Assembly: GCF_007859305.1 (NCBI RefSeq)
Contig: NZ_VOHE01000002.1
Span: 372,001-436,000, forward strand
DNA length: 64,000 nucleotides
Origin: Luteimonas wenzhouensis
Lineage (GTDB): Bacteria > Pseudomonadota > Gammaproteobacteria > Xanthomonadales > Xanthomonadaceae
Direction of reading: 5' to 3'
A model generated the notes under the pieces. The model worked only from the letters and a program-made list of their open reading frames with translations. It was not told the origin of the DNA and ran no database searches. Shown piece by piece: positions 40,640 through 52,109 of this stretch; within the stretch, counting starts at the first letter, position 1; each line of letters begins with the position of its first letter. The position numbers and the translations under genes are program-made.

Positions 40640-41497
40640 ATGAACTACCGCCACGCCTTCCACGCCGGCAACCACGCGGATGTGTTCAAGCACAGCGTGC
40701 TGCTGGCGCTGTGCGAGGCGCTGGCGTCCAAGCCGGCGCCGTGCTTCGCACTCGATACCCATGCCGGGCGCGGGCTGTACTTCCTCGACGACGAGGCCTC
40801 GCGCCGGACCGGCGAAGCCAACGAGGGCGTGGAGGCCCTGCTCGGCCACGATGCGCGGCCCCCGGCCCTCGAGCCCTACCGCGCCGCGATCGCCGCCTGC
40901 CGCGCAGCCCACGGCGGCAGCGCCTACCCGGGTTCGCCCTGGCTGCTGGCCCACGCGTTGCGCCCGCAGGACGCGATCGCGTGCTGCGAAGTGCAGCCGG
41001 AGGAGGCCGCCGCGCTGCGGCGCTGCTTCGCCGGCGACCGCCGCATCGGCGTGCACCAGCGCGACGGCTATGCCGCGGTCGGCGCCCTGCTGCCGCCCAG
41101 GCACGGCGGACGGCGGATCGGTCGCGGCCTGGTGCTGGTCGATCCGCCGTACGAAGCCCAGCGCGGGGAGTTCGACCCGGTGCTGGCCGCCCTGCGCGAA
41201 GGCCTGGCCCGCTGGCCGCAGGGCATGTTCATGCTCTGGTACCCGGTCAAGCAGCGCGCGGCGCTCGGGCCGTTCCTGCGCCGCGCGGCGCAGCTGCCGG
41301 CGAAATCGGTGCTGCTGGCCGAACTGATGGTGCGGGCCGAGGAATCGGTGCTGCGCATGAACGGCAGCGGCGTGCTGGTGTGCAATCCGCCCTGGCGCCT
41401 GGACGCCACGCTCCAGGCCCTGCTGCCCGCGCTGCAGGCCGCGCTGGCGCCCGGGCGCGGCGCGCACCGCCTGCAGTGGCTGCGCGAGGAAACGTGA
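40640..41497 (+). CDS. rlmJ: 23S rRNA (adenine-2030-N6)-methyltransferase
   Basis: 285-aa SAM methyltransferase that modifies A2030 of 23S rRNA. The N-terminus MNYRHAFHAGNHADVFKH is the family signature; the SAM region includes DTHAGRG and the catalytic motif is VLVDPPYEAQRGEF. The ATG at 40640 gives this N-terminus. It precedes mfd by about 110 bp with an independent mfd promoter between them. Confidence 0.95.
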   Translation: MNYRHAFHAGNHADVFKHSVLLALCEALASKPAPCFALDTHAGRGLYFLDDEASRRTGEANEGVEALLGHDARPPALEPYRAAIAACRAAHGGSAYPGSPWLLAHALRPQDAIACCEVQPEEAAALRRCFAGDRRIGVHQRDGYAAVGALLPPRHGGRRIGRGLVLVDPPYEAQRGEFDPVLAALREGLARWPQGMFMLWYPVKQRAALGPFLRRAAQLPAKSVLLAELMVRAEESVLRMNGSGVLVCNPPWRLDATLQALLPALQAALAPGRGAHRLQWLREET

Positions 41498-41515
41498 CGA
41501 CCGGGCGGACATGCC

Positions 41516-41544
41516 CTGACCCCCACGCCCGGGCACGGTAAAAT
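41516..41544 (+). promoter_or_regulatory. Promoter of mfd
   Basis: CTGACC (-35, 41516-41521), 17-bp spacer and TAAAAT (-10, 41539-41544). Matches are 4/6 and 5/6 to the sigma-70 consensus; the start would fall about 55 bp before the mfd ATG. Confidence 0.6.
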
Positions 41545-41606
41545 CCGCGCTTTCGCACGCTGGCAACGCCGTTGCCGGCGCAGTCGTGCTTGTCCGGATT
41601 CCATTG

Positions 41607-44600
41607 ATGCCCGCGAAGTCCCCCGCCCCGCCGTTGCCCCGCAGCGGCCAGCCCCGCGCCTGGTGGCGCGTTCCCGCCAGCCGCAGCGCCCTGGCCTGGC
41701 ACGCGGCGCGCGCGGCGCGGGCCCACGGCGCGCCACTGCTGCTGGTCGCGCGCGATACCCATGCCGCGCACCAGCTCGAAGCCGACCTGCACACCCTGCT
41801 CGGCCGCGACGCGGACCTGCCGGTGGTGCTGTTCCCCGACTGGGAAACCCTGCCCTGGGACCGCTTCAGCCCGCATCCTGACATCGTCTCGCAGCGCCTG
41901 GCCACGCTGCTGCGGCTGCCGTCGCTCGACCGCGCCGCGGTCGTGATCGTCCCGGTGCAGACCCTGCTCCAGCGCCTGCCGCCGCTGCGCTACGCGGTCG
42001 GCGGCGCGTTCGACATGAAGGTGGGCCAGACCCTCGACCTCGATGCGGAGAAGCGGCGGCTCGAGGGCGCCGGCTACCGCAACGTGCCGCAGGTCTACGA
42101 CCCGGGCGACTTCGCGGTGCGCGGCGGACTGCTCGACGTGTACCCGATGGGCGCCGCGGGCCCGTTCCGGATCGAGCTGTTCGACCAGGAGATCGAATCG
42201 ATCCGCGCCTTCGATCCCGAGACCCAGCGCTCGCTCGACCGGGTCGAGGCGATCCGCATGCTGCCCGGCCGCGAGGTCCCGACCGACGCCGAGGCGCTCG
42301 GCGACGTGCTCGACGTGCTGCGCGAACGCTTCGACATCGACACCCGCCGCAGCGCCCTCGCCCAGGACCTGCGCGCCGGAATCGCGCCGGCGGGCATCGA
42401 GTACTACCTGCCGCTGTTCTTCGACGACACCGCCACCCTGTTCGACTACCTGCCCGATGGCGCCCTGCCCCTCGTCGACGAGGGCGCGCTGGAGGCGGCG
42501 GACGCGTTCTGGACCCAGGCCGGCGAGCGCCACGAGCAGCTGCGCCACGACATCGAGCGCCCGATCCTGCCGCCCAACGAGCTGTGGATGCCGCCTGACG
42601 CGCTGCGCGAGCGGCTCAACCAGGGCAGCCGCATCGAGCTGTGCGGCGCCGGCCATCCGCGGCATGCGCAGGCAGCCGCGCCCGGCGACCAGCCCGCGCC
42701 CACCCTGCCGCTGGCACTGCGCGAGTCCGCGCCCGGCACCGCCCTGAAGGATTTCCTCGCCAGCTATCCGGGCCGCACGCTGGTGGCCGCCGATTCCGCG
42801 GGCCGCCGCGAGGCGCTGCTTGAAATGCTCGACGCCGCCGGGCTCAAGCCGGACGTCGTTCCCGACTTCACGGCATTCGTGGCCGGCGGTGGAGCGTCGC
42901 GCTTCGCGATCGCGGTCGCGCCGCTCGACGACGGCTTCGCACTGGACGATCCGCTGCTGGCGATCCTCACCGAGCGCCAGCTGTTCCCCGAACGCGCCGC
43001 GCAACCGCGTCGCCGGCGCCGCGCCGGCCGCGAGCCGGAAGCCATCATCCGCGACCTGGGCGAGCTCGCCGAGGGCGCGCCGATCGTGCACGAGGACCAC
43101 GGCGTCGGCCGCTACCGCGGCCTGGTGACGCTGGAGGCCGGCGGCCAGCCCGGCGAATACCTCGACATCGAGTACGCCAAGGGCGACCGCCTCTACGTGC
43201 CGGTGGCGCAGCTGCACCTGGTCAGCCGCTACTCCGGCGCCTCGCCCGAGACCGCACCGCTGCACAACCTCGGCGGCGAGCAGTGGAGCAAGGCCAAGCG
43301 CAAGGCGCAGGAGAAGGTACGCGACGTCGCCGCCGAGCTGCTCGAGATCCAGGCCAGGCGCCAGGCCCGCGCCGGCCTCGCGCTGCCGCTCGACCGCGCC
43401 ATGTACGAACCCTTCGCCGCGGCCTTCCCGTTCGAGGAAACGCCCGACCAGCACGCCGCGATCGAGGCGGTGATCCGCGACCTGGGTTCCAGCCAGCCGA
43501 TGGACCGAGTGGTCTGCGGCGACGTCGGCTTCGGCAAGACCGAGGTCGCGGTGCGCGCGGCCTTCGTCGCCGCGGCGGCCGGCAGGCAGGTCGCGGTGCT
43601 GGTGCCAACCACCCTGCTCGCCGAGCAGCACTACCGCAACTTCCGCGACCGCTTCGCCGACTGGCCGATCCGGGTCGAGGTGCTGTCGCGGTTCAAGAGC
43701 ACGAAGGAGATCAAGGCCGAACTCGACAAGCTGGCGGAAGGGAAGATCGACGTGATCGTCGGCACCCACCGCCTGCTGCAGAAGGACGTGCGGTTCAAGG
43801 ACCTGGGCCTGGTGATCGTCGACGAGGAGCAGCGCTTCGGCGTGCGCCAGAAGGAAGCGCTCAAGGCGCTGCGCGCCAACGTCCACCTGCTCACCCTCAC
43901 CGCCACGCCGATCCCGCGTACGCTCAACATGGCCATGGCCGGGCTGCGCGACCTGTCGATCATCGCCACCCCGCCCGCACACCGGCTGGCGGTGCAGACC
44001 TTCGTCCACGCCTGGGACGACGCGATGCTGCGCGAGGCCTTCCAGCGCGAGCTGGCGCGCGGCGGCCAGGTCTACTTCCTGCACAACGACGTCGAGAGCA
44101 TCGGCCGCATGCAGCGCCAGCTGCAGGAACTGGTGCCGGACGCGCGCATCGGCATCGCCCACGGCCAGATGCCCGAGCGCGAGCTGGAGAAGGTGATGCT
44201 CGACTTCCACAAGCAGCGCTTCAACGTGCTGCTGTGCTCGACCATCATCGAGTCGGGCATCGACATCCCCAACGCCAACACCATCATCATCAACCGCGCC
44301 GACAAGTTCGGCCTGGCCCAGCTGCACCAGCTGCGCGGCCGCGTCGGCCGTTCGCACCACCGCGCCTACGCCTACCTGGTGGTGCCCGACGGGCGCTCGA
44401 TCACCAGCGATGCGCAGAAGCGCCTGGACGCGATCGCCTCGATGGACGAGCTCGGCGCCGGCTTCACCCTGGCCACCCACGACCTCGAGATCCGCGGCGC
44501 CGGCGAGCTGCTGGGCGAAGAGCAGAGCGGGCAGATGGCCGAGGTGGGCTTCAGCCTCTACACCGAGCTGCTCGAACGCGCGGTGCGCTCGATCCGCCAG

Positions 44601-45089
44601 GGCAAGCTGCCCGACGTCGACGAGCCCGTGGACCGCGGCGCCGAGGTCGAACTGCACGTCCCGGCCCTGATCCCCGAGGACTACCTGCCCGACGTGCACA
44701 CCCGCCTGACCCTGTACAAGCGGATCAGCTCGGCCCGCGACGAGGGCGAGCTGCGCGAACTGCAGGTGGAGATGATCGACCGCTTCGGCCTGCTGCCGCA
44801 GCCGGCCAGGCAGCTGTTCGCGATCGCCGAGCTCAAGCTGCAGGCCACGCGCCTGGGCATCCGCAAGCTCGACCTGGGCGAATCGGGCGGACGGCTGCAG
44901 TTCGTCGAAAAGCCGGCGATCGACCCGATGGCCGTGATCCGTCTGATCCAGGGCCAGCCCCGCCACTACCGGATGGACGGGCCCGACAAGCTGCGCATCA
45001 GCCTGGAACTGCCGGACTTCGACACCCGGCTCAAGGCCGCGCGCGGGCTGCTGGTCGCGCTCGACCCCGGCGCCGCGGCCGCCGCCTGA
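41607..45089 (+). CDS. mfd: Transcription-repair coupling factor
   Basis: 1160-aa ATP-dependent translocase that removes stalled RNA polymerase and recruits UvrA (E. coli 1148 aa). The N-terminal UvrB-like module (VVLFPDWETLPWDRFSPH), the RNA polymerase-interacting domain (EDHGVGRYRGL), and the RecG-like motor with Walker A GDVGFGKTEVA, DEEQRFGVRQ and QLRGRVGRSHHRAYAYL, then the TRCF C-terminal domain, are all present. The ATG at 41607 is preferred over a GTG 21 bases upstream. Confidence 0.97.
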   Translation: MPAKSPAPPLPRSGQPRAWWRVPASRSALAWHAARAARAHGAPLLLVARDTHAAHQLEADLHTLLGRDADLPVVLFPDWETLPWDRFSPHPDIVSQRLATLLRLPSLDRAAVVIVPVQTLLQRLPPLRYAVGGAFDMKVGQTLDLDAEKRRLEGAGYRNVPQVYDPGDFAVRGGLLDVYPMGAAGPFRIELFDQEIESIRAFDPETQRSLDRVEAIRMLPGREVPTDAEALGDVLDVLRERFDIDTRRSALAQDLRAGIAPAGIEYYLPLFFDDTATLFDYLPDGALPLVDEGALEAADAFWTQAGERHEQLRHDIERPILPPNELWMPPDALRERLNQGSRIELCGAGHPRHAQAAAPGDQPAPTLPLALRESAPGTALKDFLASYPGRTLVAADSAGRREALLEMLDAAGLKPDVVPDFTAFVAGGGASRFAIAVAPLDDGFALDDPLLAILTERQLFPERAAQPRRRRRAGREPEAIIRDLGELAEGAPIVHEDHGVGRYRGLVTLEAGGQPGEYLDIEYAKGDRLYVPVAQLHLVSRYSGASPETAPLHNLGGEQWSKAKRKAQEKVRDVAAELLEIQARRQARAGLALPLDRAMYEPFAAAFPFEETPDQHAAIEAVIRDLGSSQPMDRVVCGDVGFGKTEVAVRAAFVAAAAGRQVAVLVPTTLLAEQHYRNFRDRFADWPIRVEVLSRFKSTKEIKAELDKLAEGKIDVIVGTHRLLQKDVRFKDLGLVIVDEEQRFGVRQKEALKALRANVHLLTLTATPIPRTLNMAMAGLRDLSIIATPPAHRLAVQTFVHAWDDAMLREAFQRELARGGQVYFLHNDVESIGRMQRQLQELVPDARIGIAHGQMPERELEKVMLDFHKQRFNVLLCSTIIESGIDIPNANTIIINRADKFGLAQLHQLRGRVGRSHHRAYAYLVVPDGRSITSDAQKRLDAIASMDELGAGFTLATHDLEIRGAGELLGEEQSGQMAEVGFSLYTELLERAVRSIRQGKLPDVDEPVDRGAEVELHVPALIPEDYLPDVHTRLTLYKRISSARDEGELRELQVEMIDRFGLLPQPARQLFAIAELKLQATRLGIRKLDLGESGGRLQFVEKPAIDPMAVIRLIQGQPRHYRMDGPDKLRISLELPDFDTRLKAARGLLVALDPGAAAAA

Positions 45090-45176
45090 CGCCCCGCGCC
45101 GCGGCGCGGCGGGCCACGCTCACCGGGCCTCGACCGCCCCGGAGCGAGACTCGCAGGCCCGCCCGGAGCCAGTGCC

Positions 45177-45410
45177 ATGCCCTACAAGCAGCTCGGCGAC
45201 CTGCCCGACTCGGTGCGCGACAACGTGCCCAGGCACGCCCAGGAAATCTATCTCGAAGCCTTCAACAGCGCCTGGGACCAGTACGCCGATCCCGACGAAC
45301 GCCGCGGCGACGCCAGCCGGGAGGAGACCGCGCACCGCGTCGCCTGTGCGGCGGTCAAGCAGAAGTACGAGAAGGGCGACGACGGTCGCTGGCACCGCAA
45401 GGACGATTGA
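45177..45410 (+). CDS. chaB: ChaB family protein
   Basis: 77-aa small protein. The family pattern MPYKQLGDLPDSVRDNVPRH, EIYLEAFNSAWDQY and RVACAAVKQKYEKGDDGRWH is complete. ChaB was named as a regulator of the E. coli ChaA cation antiporter, but its molecular role is poorly defined. No chaA is present nearby; it stands alone between mfd and a phosphatase gene. Confidence 0.9.
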   Translation: MPYKQLGDLPDSVRDNVPRHAQEIYLEAFNSAWDQYADPDERRGDASREETAHRVACAAVKQKYEKGDDGRWHRKDD

Positions 45411-45462
45411 GCGGGCGGCGGGCACGGCGCCGCGCGGGCGCACCATGCCGCACAATGCCGGG

Positions 45463-45999
45463 ATGGCACCGCTCCGCCCCCTCATCCCGCTGGCCCTCTC
45501 CGCGCTGCTGGCGGCGTGCGCCGGCATGCCGGCCACGCCCGGCGACGCCACGGGCGCCACCTACATCGTCGTCCGCCACGCCGAGAAGGAGGACGCACCC
45601 GGGCCGGATCCCGCCCTGTCCTCCGAAGGGCAGGCACGGGCCGAACGGCTCGCACGCCGGCTGGCGGGCGAACCGCTGGTGGCGGTGTACGCCACCGGCT
45701 ACCGCCGCACCCGCGACACCGTCGCGCCGGCCGCGCGCCGGCATGGCCTGGCGCCGCGGACCTACGATCCGCACCAGACGCCGGCCGCCTTCGCCGCCGC
45801 ACTCCGGGCCGCGCATCCGGCCGGCACCGTGCTGGTCGCCGGCCACAGCAATACCGTCCCGGCCATCGTCGCGGCGCTGTGCGCCTGCGAGACCGGAGCG
45901 ATGGACGAGTCGGAGTTCGACCGGCTCAGCATCGTGCGCATCGACCGCGACGGGCGGCCCACGCTCTCGGTCACGCGCCAGGACGACGCCGGCCGCTGA
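45463..45999 (+). CDS. Histidine phosphatase family lipoprotein
   Basis: 178-aa enzyme of the phosphoglycerate-mutase-like/SixA branch. The catalytic RH is in IVVRHAEKED near residue 40, ATGYRRTRDT follows, and the second histidine is in VAGHSNTV near residue 130. The N-terminus is a lipoprotein signal with lipobox LAAC at C19, so it is likely attached to the outer membrane or periplasmic face. The ATG at 45463 starts the signal peptide; another in-frame ATG lies 18 bases upstream. Substrate unknown. Confidence 0.85.
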   Translation: MAPLRPLIPLALSALLAACAGMPATPGDATGATYIVVRHAEKEDAPGPDPALSSEGQARAERLARRLAGEPLVAVYATGYRRTRDTVAPAARRHGLAPRTYDPHQTPAAFAAALRAAHPAGTVLVAGHSNTVPAIVAALCACETGAMDESEFDRLSIVRIDRDGRPTLSVTRQDDAGR

Positions 46000-46157
46000 C
46001 GCGGGCGCACGCCGGACGCAGGCCTGACGCACGCGGTCGGTTTGCGCCCTTCCCGGACTGGCACGACAGCGCCGGACAGTGACGGGCTTCAAGTTTTGTG
46101 CATTGCGTCATGCCCCCCGCCATGGCAAGGTCGGAACATCACTCAAGGAAGATCCCC

Positions 46158-46601
46158 ATGAGCATCCGACGACTTCTTTTCCTGTACATCGCGGCCCTGC
46201 TGCCGCTTCCCGCCCTTGCCCAGGCGCCGGCCACCTGTCCGGAGCTGCCTGCGTCCAGCGGCCTGAGCTGGGAGTCGACCCAGGGCGACGACTTCCTGTT
46301 CTGCAAGGCGGTGCGCGAGGACGGTTTCCAGGCCTTCTCGGTGATGTTGCGCGAGGAGTCGACGTTCCGCGAACGCTTCGGCCTGCGCGAGGAGAAGGGC
46401 GTGATCGACGGCCACAAGGTGCGCTGGTACCGCGGCCAGCTGCCGAACAGGGACGCCATCGTTCGCGAGACCCTGATCGAGCTCGACGACGGCCTCACCG
46501 CCCACATCATGCTGCGCGTGGAGGACGAGCGGCAGCTGGCCGACAGCCTGCGGCTGGCCGGGATGCTGCGGTTCAACGATACCCGCGTCGGCAGCAACTG
46601 A
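46158..46601 (+). CDS. Secreted protein of unknown function, paralog A
   Basis: 147-aa exported protein: a signal peptide to about residue 22 (cleavage after ALA), then a mature domain of about 125 residues. It has two cysteines, C27 (TCPELP) and C49 (DFLFCKAV), likely a disulfide. Shared with the next gene are DGHKVRWYRG, QAFSVML, RETLIEL and TAHI. I know no named family. It ends 33 bp from the convergent paralog. The start ATG follows AAGGAAGAT. Confidence 0.8.
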   Translation: MSIRRLLFLYIAALLPLPALAQAPATCPELPASSGLSWESTQGDDFLFCKAVREDGFQAFSVMLREESTFRERFGLREEKGVIDGHKVRWYRGQLPNRDAIVRETLIELDDGLTAHIMLRVEDERQLADSLRLAGMLRFNDTRVGSN

Positions 46602-46634
46602 GCATTGCCCGCCGCCGCGCGTGGTGGCGGGCCG

Positions 46635-47081
46635 TCAGTCGCCGCCCATGGCGGTGGCGCGGAACCGCACCCGTTCGGCCAGCATGCGGTTCTCCGCGAG
46701 CCGGGCTTCCGAATCCGCGCGCACCACGATGTGCGCCGTGTGCCGGCGGCCCAGCTCGACCAGCGTCTCGCGCACGTGCACGTCGCCGCCGGTCGCCACC
46801 TCGCCCCGGTACCAGCGCACCTTGTGGCCATCGATCCGGCCGTCTTCCTCGCGCAGGCTGCGGTCGGCGCGGAAGCTGGAGTCGCGCCCGAGCATTACCG
46901 AAAACGCCTGGGAACCGTCGTCGATCCGGATCGCGCGGCAGAACAGGAAGTCGGGACCGTTGACCACGTCCCAGGTCAGTTCCGCCCCGGACGGAAGTTC
47001 AGGGCAATTCTCCGCCGCGCCCTGCGCAAGCGCATGGCCCGACCACAACAGGCCGGCCAGCAACAGCCACTTCGATTTCAT
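46635..47081 (-). CDS. Secreted protein of unknown function, paralog B
   Basis: 148-aa exported protein clearly homologous to the gene at 46158: signal peptide to about residue 19 (ALA cleavage), cysteines C26 (NCPELP) and C48 (DFLFCRAI) in the same places, then SQAFSVML, SLREEDGRIDGHKVRWYRG, VRETLVEL and TAHIVVR. Roughly half or more of the mature residues are identical by eye. The two genes face each other tail to tail with 33 bp between stops, which suggests an inverted duplication. Confidence 0.8.
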   Translation of the reverse strand: MKSKWLLLAGLLWSGHALAQGAAENCPELPSGAELTWDVVNGPDFLFCRAIRIDDGSQAFSVMLGRDSSFRADRSLREEDGRIDGHKVRWYRGEVATGGDVHVRETLVELGRRHTAHIVVRADSEARLAENRMLAERVRFRATAMGGD

Positions 47082-47331
47082 CGGAACTCACTCCATGTAG
47101 CGAAGGGACCACGAGGTCACAGCTCTGCATGGGGGACGTGCTGCACCGCAACAGCATCGTGGCGATCATCGTCCAGCAGGGGGATGAATTCCGTTTCACG
47201 ATCCACTATACCCCAACGTCCGGTGCGGCCAAGGCGGTGGCGCGCGCCCTTATGCACCCCGCATCCCGCAATTTCCGTGCCCGCGCGCGGGGGCGGCGCG
47301 CGGTCGCTCCCGCGCCGCCACCGTGGGCGCA

Positions 47332-48192
47332 TCAGAACCGGCCCTGCTGGTAGTCCACGAAGGCCTGCATGAGTTCCTCGCGCGTGTTCATCACGAAGGG
47401 GCCGTGGCGGGCCACCGGTTCGCGCAGCGGACGGCCGGCGACCAGGAGCAGGCGCGCCCCTTGCGCGTCGCCCGCCAGCACCAGGCGCTCGCCGCCGCCG
47501 AGCACCGCCAGTTCGCCGGCGGACACCGGGCGCGCGTCCTCGCCCTCGCCCACCGCGAGCGCGCCTTCGAACACGTAGGCGAAGGCGTTGTGCCCGGACG
47601 GCAGCCCATGCGTCCAGCGCACACCCGGTGCGAGGCTGACGTCCAGGTACAGCGGATCGGTCGCCGGCTGCACGATCGGGCCGCGGACGCCCTCGACCTC
47701 GCCAGCGATCAGCTTCACCCCAACGCCCTCGGCCGGCGCCACCACCGGCAACTGCTCCGGCGGGAATTCCTGGTAGCGCGGCGCGGTCATCTTGTCCTTC
47801 GCTGGCAGGTTCACCCACAGCTGGAAGCCGCGCATGCGGCCTTCCTGCTGCTCGGGCATCTCCGAGTGCACCAGGCCCCGGCCGGCGGTCATCCACTGCA
47901 CGGATCCGGGGACCAGCAGGCCCTCGTTGCCGTGGTTGTCGCGGTGGCGCATGCGCCCGTCGAGCATGTAGGTCACGGTCTCGAAGCCGCGGTGCGGATG
48001 GTCGGGGAAGCCGGCCAGGTAATCCTCGGGCCGGTCGGTGCCGAACTCGTCGAGCAGCAGGAACGGATCGAGATCCGGCAGCATGCCGCCGCCGATCACC
48101 CGGGTCAGCTTCACCCCGGCGCCGTCGGAGGCGGGAATGCCGCGGACCTTGCGGAGCACGCGGGCGTCGCTGGCAGGCACGGATGCGTTCAT
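47332..48192 (-). CDS. Pirin family protein
   Basis: 286-aa bicupin. The N-terminal cupin has metal ligands H65 and H67 (DHPHRGFET), H109 and E111 (GLVHSEMPE), equivalent to human pirin H56/H58/H101/E103. The FPDHPHRG and WVNLPAKDKM stretches are family markers. Bacterial pirins (YhhW type) act as quercetin dioxygenases or bind metabolic enzymes; the role here is not determined. It is monocistronic, with 101 bp to rlmKL. Confidence 0.93.
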   Translation of the reverse strand: MNASVPASDARVLRKVRGIPASDGAGVKLTRVIGGGMLPDLDPFLLLDEFGTDRPEDYLAGFPDHPHRGFETVTYMLDGRMRHRDNHGNEGLLVPGSVQWMTAGRGLVHSEMPEQQEGRMRGFQLWVNLPAKDKMTAPRYQEFPPEQLPVVAPAEGVGVKLIAGEVEGVRGPIVQPATDPLYLDVSLAPGVRWTHGLPSGHNAFAYVFEGALAVGEGEDARPVSAGELAVLGGGERLVLAGDAQGARLLLVAGRPLREPVARHGPFVMNTREELMQAFVDYQQGRF

Positions 48193-48294
48193 GGTGGCTC
48201 CCTCGGGAAGGTGGCGACCGATATGGGTACCGCCGCCCGCGGGCGGAACGCTCGCCGGTGGAACGGTACTTGCCAGCCGTGCGGCGCGCCAGCC

Positions 48295-50426
<2,132 letters not shown>

Positions 50427-50430
<4 letters not shown>

Positions 50431-50960
50431 GGCAGGCGTTCGAGCAGGCGCGCGAAGGCCTGCGCGGAGGTCTCCACGTTCGCCTCAAGGCGATGGCTGT
50501 CGTCCACCAGCAACAGGGTCGCGCGGCGCGCGCGCGCCCATTCGACCACGTGCATCGCGTCGATCAGTTCGTCGCGCCAGCCGTGCACGATCGAGGTCGG
50601 CACCTCCGCGGCCTGCAGCGGCGGCGCCTCGCCCATGCGCGTCGGCGGCGCCATCAGGAACAGCGCGCGCACCGGCACGCGCAGCGACACCTGGCCCGAG
50701 ATCCAGGCGCCGAGGCTGGAACCGGCCAGCACCAGCGGCCCGCGCGCGGCGGCGGCCTGCGCCAGCGCCTGCAGGCGCGCCACGCGCGCGGCCACGTCGC
50801 CGAGGCGGCTGACGTCGGTCCTGGCGTCGAGGTCGGTGTAGTCGGGGCGCTCGTGGGACCAGCCCAGGCGTTCGGCGACCTTGGCCAGGGCGGTGACCTT
50901 GGTGGCGTCGGGACCGCTTTCGAAACCGTGCGAGAGGATGCAGTGGCCGCGCGCGCTCAT
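50427..50960 (-). CDS. YqiA-like alpha/beta-hydrolase
   Basis: 177-aa small esterase-fold protein. It has [14 protein letters not shown] (residues 8-21, oxyanion region), the nucleophile elbow GSSLG with S82, an acid in WRDELID and the histidine in DDSHRLE. The start MSARGHC follows MOSC with a 4-base overlap and the stop overlaps rlmKL by 4 bases. Substrate unknown. Confidence 0.82.
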
Positions 50961-51457
50961 GCCCCCACCCACGCCACCGCATCGCCGATCCGCAGCGTGC
51001 CGCCCTCGAGCACGCGCGCACACAGGCCGCCCATGCCGCCCGGGGCGTTGTAGCCGCCCGGGCCGAGCGCCTGCTCCATGCGCGAACACGGGTCGCAGCT
51101 GTCGGTCCCTTCCAGCAGCACCCCGCCGACGCGGAAGCGCTGGCCACGCAGCGCCACCAGCGCGATGCCGGAGACGACCAGGTTGCGGCGCAGGATCGCC
51201 GGCGCGACCGCGTCGCGTCCGGCCAGCGCCGCGATCGCCGGCAGGTGTTCGGCCTGGATCAGGGTCACGCCGCGCTTGCCGCTGCCGCCGGCGTAGCGGT
51301 CGCCGACCAGTCCGGCGCCGGTACGCGCCTCGGCCGATGGCACCTCGCGCATCGGCACGTCGCGCGCCGGACGCAGCCCGATCCAGCGCAACTGCCCCTC
51401 GCGCGGGAACCGGGTCATCAAGGCGTGCATCGCGGTTCCGGGAGGCGGGATCTGCAT
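50957..51457 (-). CDS. MOSC domain protein
   Basis: 166-aa protein with the MOSC beta-barrel of molybdenum-cofactor sulfurase relatives. The conserved cysteines lie in SCDPCSRMEQ and GLCARV near residues 121-152, and GAGLVGDRYAGG and LRRNLVVSG are family elements. MOSC proteins such as YiiM or YcbX act on N-hydroxylated substrates or bind Moco. The first ATG may be replaced by that at 51430 (MHALMTRF). It forms an ATGA-linked triplet with the YqiA-like gene and rlmKL. Confidence 0.85.
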   Translation of the reverse strand: MQIPPPGTAMHALMTRFPREGQLRWIGLRPARDVPMREVPSAEARTGAGLVGDRYAGGSGKRGVTLIQAEHLPAIAALAGRDAVAPAILRRNLVVSGIALVALRGQRFRVGGVLLEGTDSCDPCSRMEQALGPGGYNAPGGMGGLCARVLEGGTLRIGDAVAWVGA

Positions 51458-51479
51458 CGCGCAATGCTAGCATCGCGGC

Positions 51480-52052
51480 ATGCCGCAACCGACCGGCGTC
51501 CCGCCGATCCACGTCGACCACCTGCCCTACGCAACGCGGCTCCAGGCCCGTGGCCTCGACGCCGTGGACCTGGTGGTCGTCCACTGCACGGAACTGCCCG
51601 ACCTCGCCACCGCGCGCGCCTTCGGCGAGCAGGTGCGCTACCCCGGCAGCGGCACCGGCAACAGCGGCCACTGGTACATCGACCGCGACGGCCGCATCGT
51701 CGAGTACGTGCCACCCGAACGCGTCGCCCACCACGTGCGCGGCCACAACGCGCGCTCGGTCGGGATCGAACTGGTGAACCGCGGCCGCTGGCCGGACTGG
51801 CTGGCCGTGGCCCACCAGGCGATGGACGAGCCCTACCCCGACGCCCAGGTCGAGGCGCTGCTGGCGCTGCTCGGCCACCTGCGCGCCACCCTGCCCGCGC
51901 TGCGCCACATCGCCGGCCACGAGGACCTCGACACCGAACGGGTGCCGGCCAGCGACGATCCCGCGGTAACGGTGGCGCGCAAGCGCGATCCGGGGCCGCT
52001 GTTCCCGTGGCCACGCGTGCTGGCGGGCTGCGGACTGCAGCGCATTCCCTGA
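51480..52052 (+). CDS. AmpD-like N-acetylmuramoyl-L-alanine amidase
   Basis: 190-aa amidase_2 family zinc enzyme that cleaves anhydromuropeptides. Zinc ligands are H35 (VVHCTE), H147 (GHEDLD) and D170 (RKRDPGPLF). E97 (GIELVN) is the likely catalytic acid. No signal peptide, so it is cytoplasmic like AmpD. Compared with E. coli AmpD there is an insertion of about a dozen residues between H147 and D170, so it may be an AmpD paralog rather than the ortholog. Confidence 0.88.
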   Translation: MPQPTGVPPIHVDHLPYATRLQARGLDAVDLVVVHCTELPDLATARAFGEQVRYPGSGTGNSGHWYIDRDGRIVEYVPPERVAHHVRGHNARSVGIELVNRGRWPDWLAVAHQAMDEPYPDAQVEALLALLGHLRATLPALRHIAGHEDLDTERVPASDDPAVTVARKRDPGPLFPWPRVLAGCGLQRIP

Positions 52053-52076
52053 ACCGGCCCGGCGCGGGGCGGCCCG

Positions 52077-52082
52077 TATAAT
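52077..52082 (+). promoter_or_regulatory. Possible tesB -10 element
   Basis: A perfect TATAAT 28 bp before the tesB ATG, in a GC-rich background. No convincing -35 17 bp upstream. Confidence 0.5.
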
Positions 52083-52109
52083 CGCGGGCGATTTCCCGCC
52101 GGACCCGCC

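Noticed and set aside
46079..46150. GTCAT and GCCAT near 46106-46122 as a further Pho box
   Set aside because: The spacing is 12 bp and there are only two weak heptamers with no suitable -10.
47117..47203. 29-codon frame on the minus strand after a TATAGT-like element, ending before the paralog B start
   Set aside because: The composition is not unreasonable, but the -35 is only 15 bp from the -10, there is no Shine-Dalgarno and no known relative. It was not listed as a gene.
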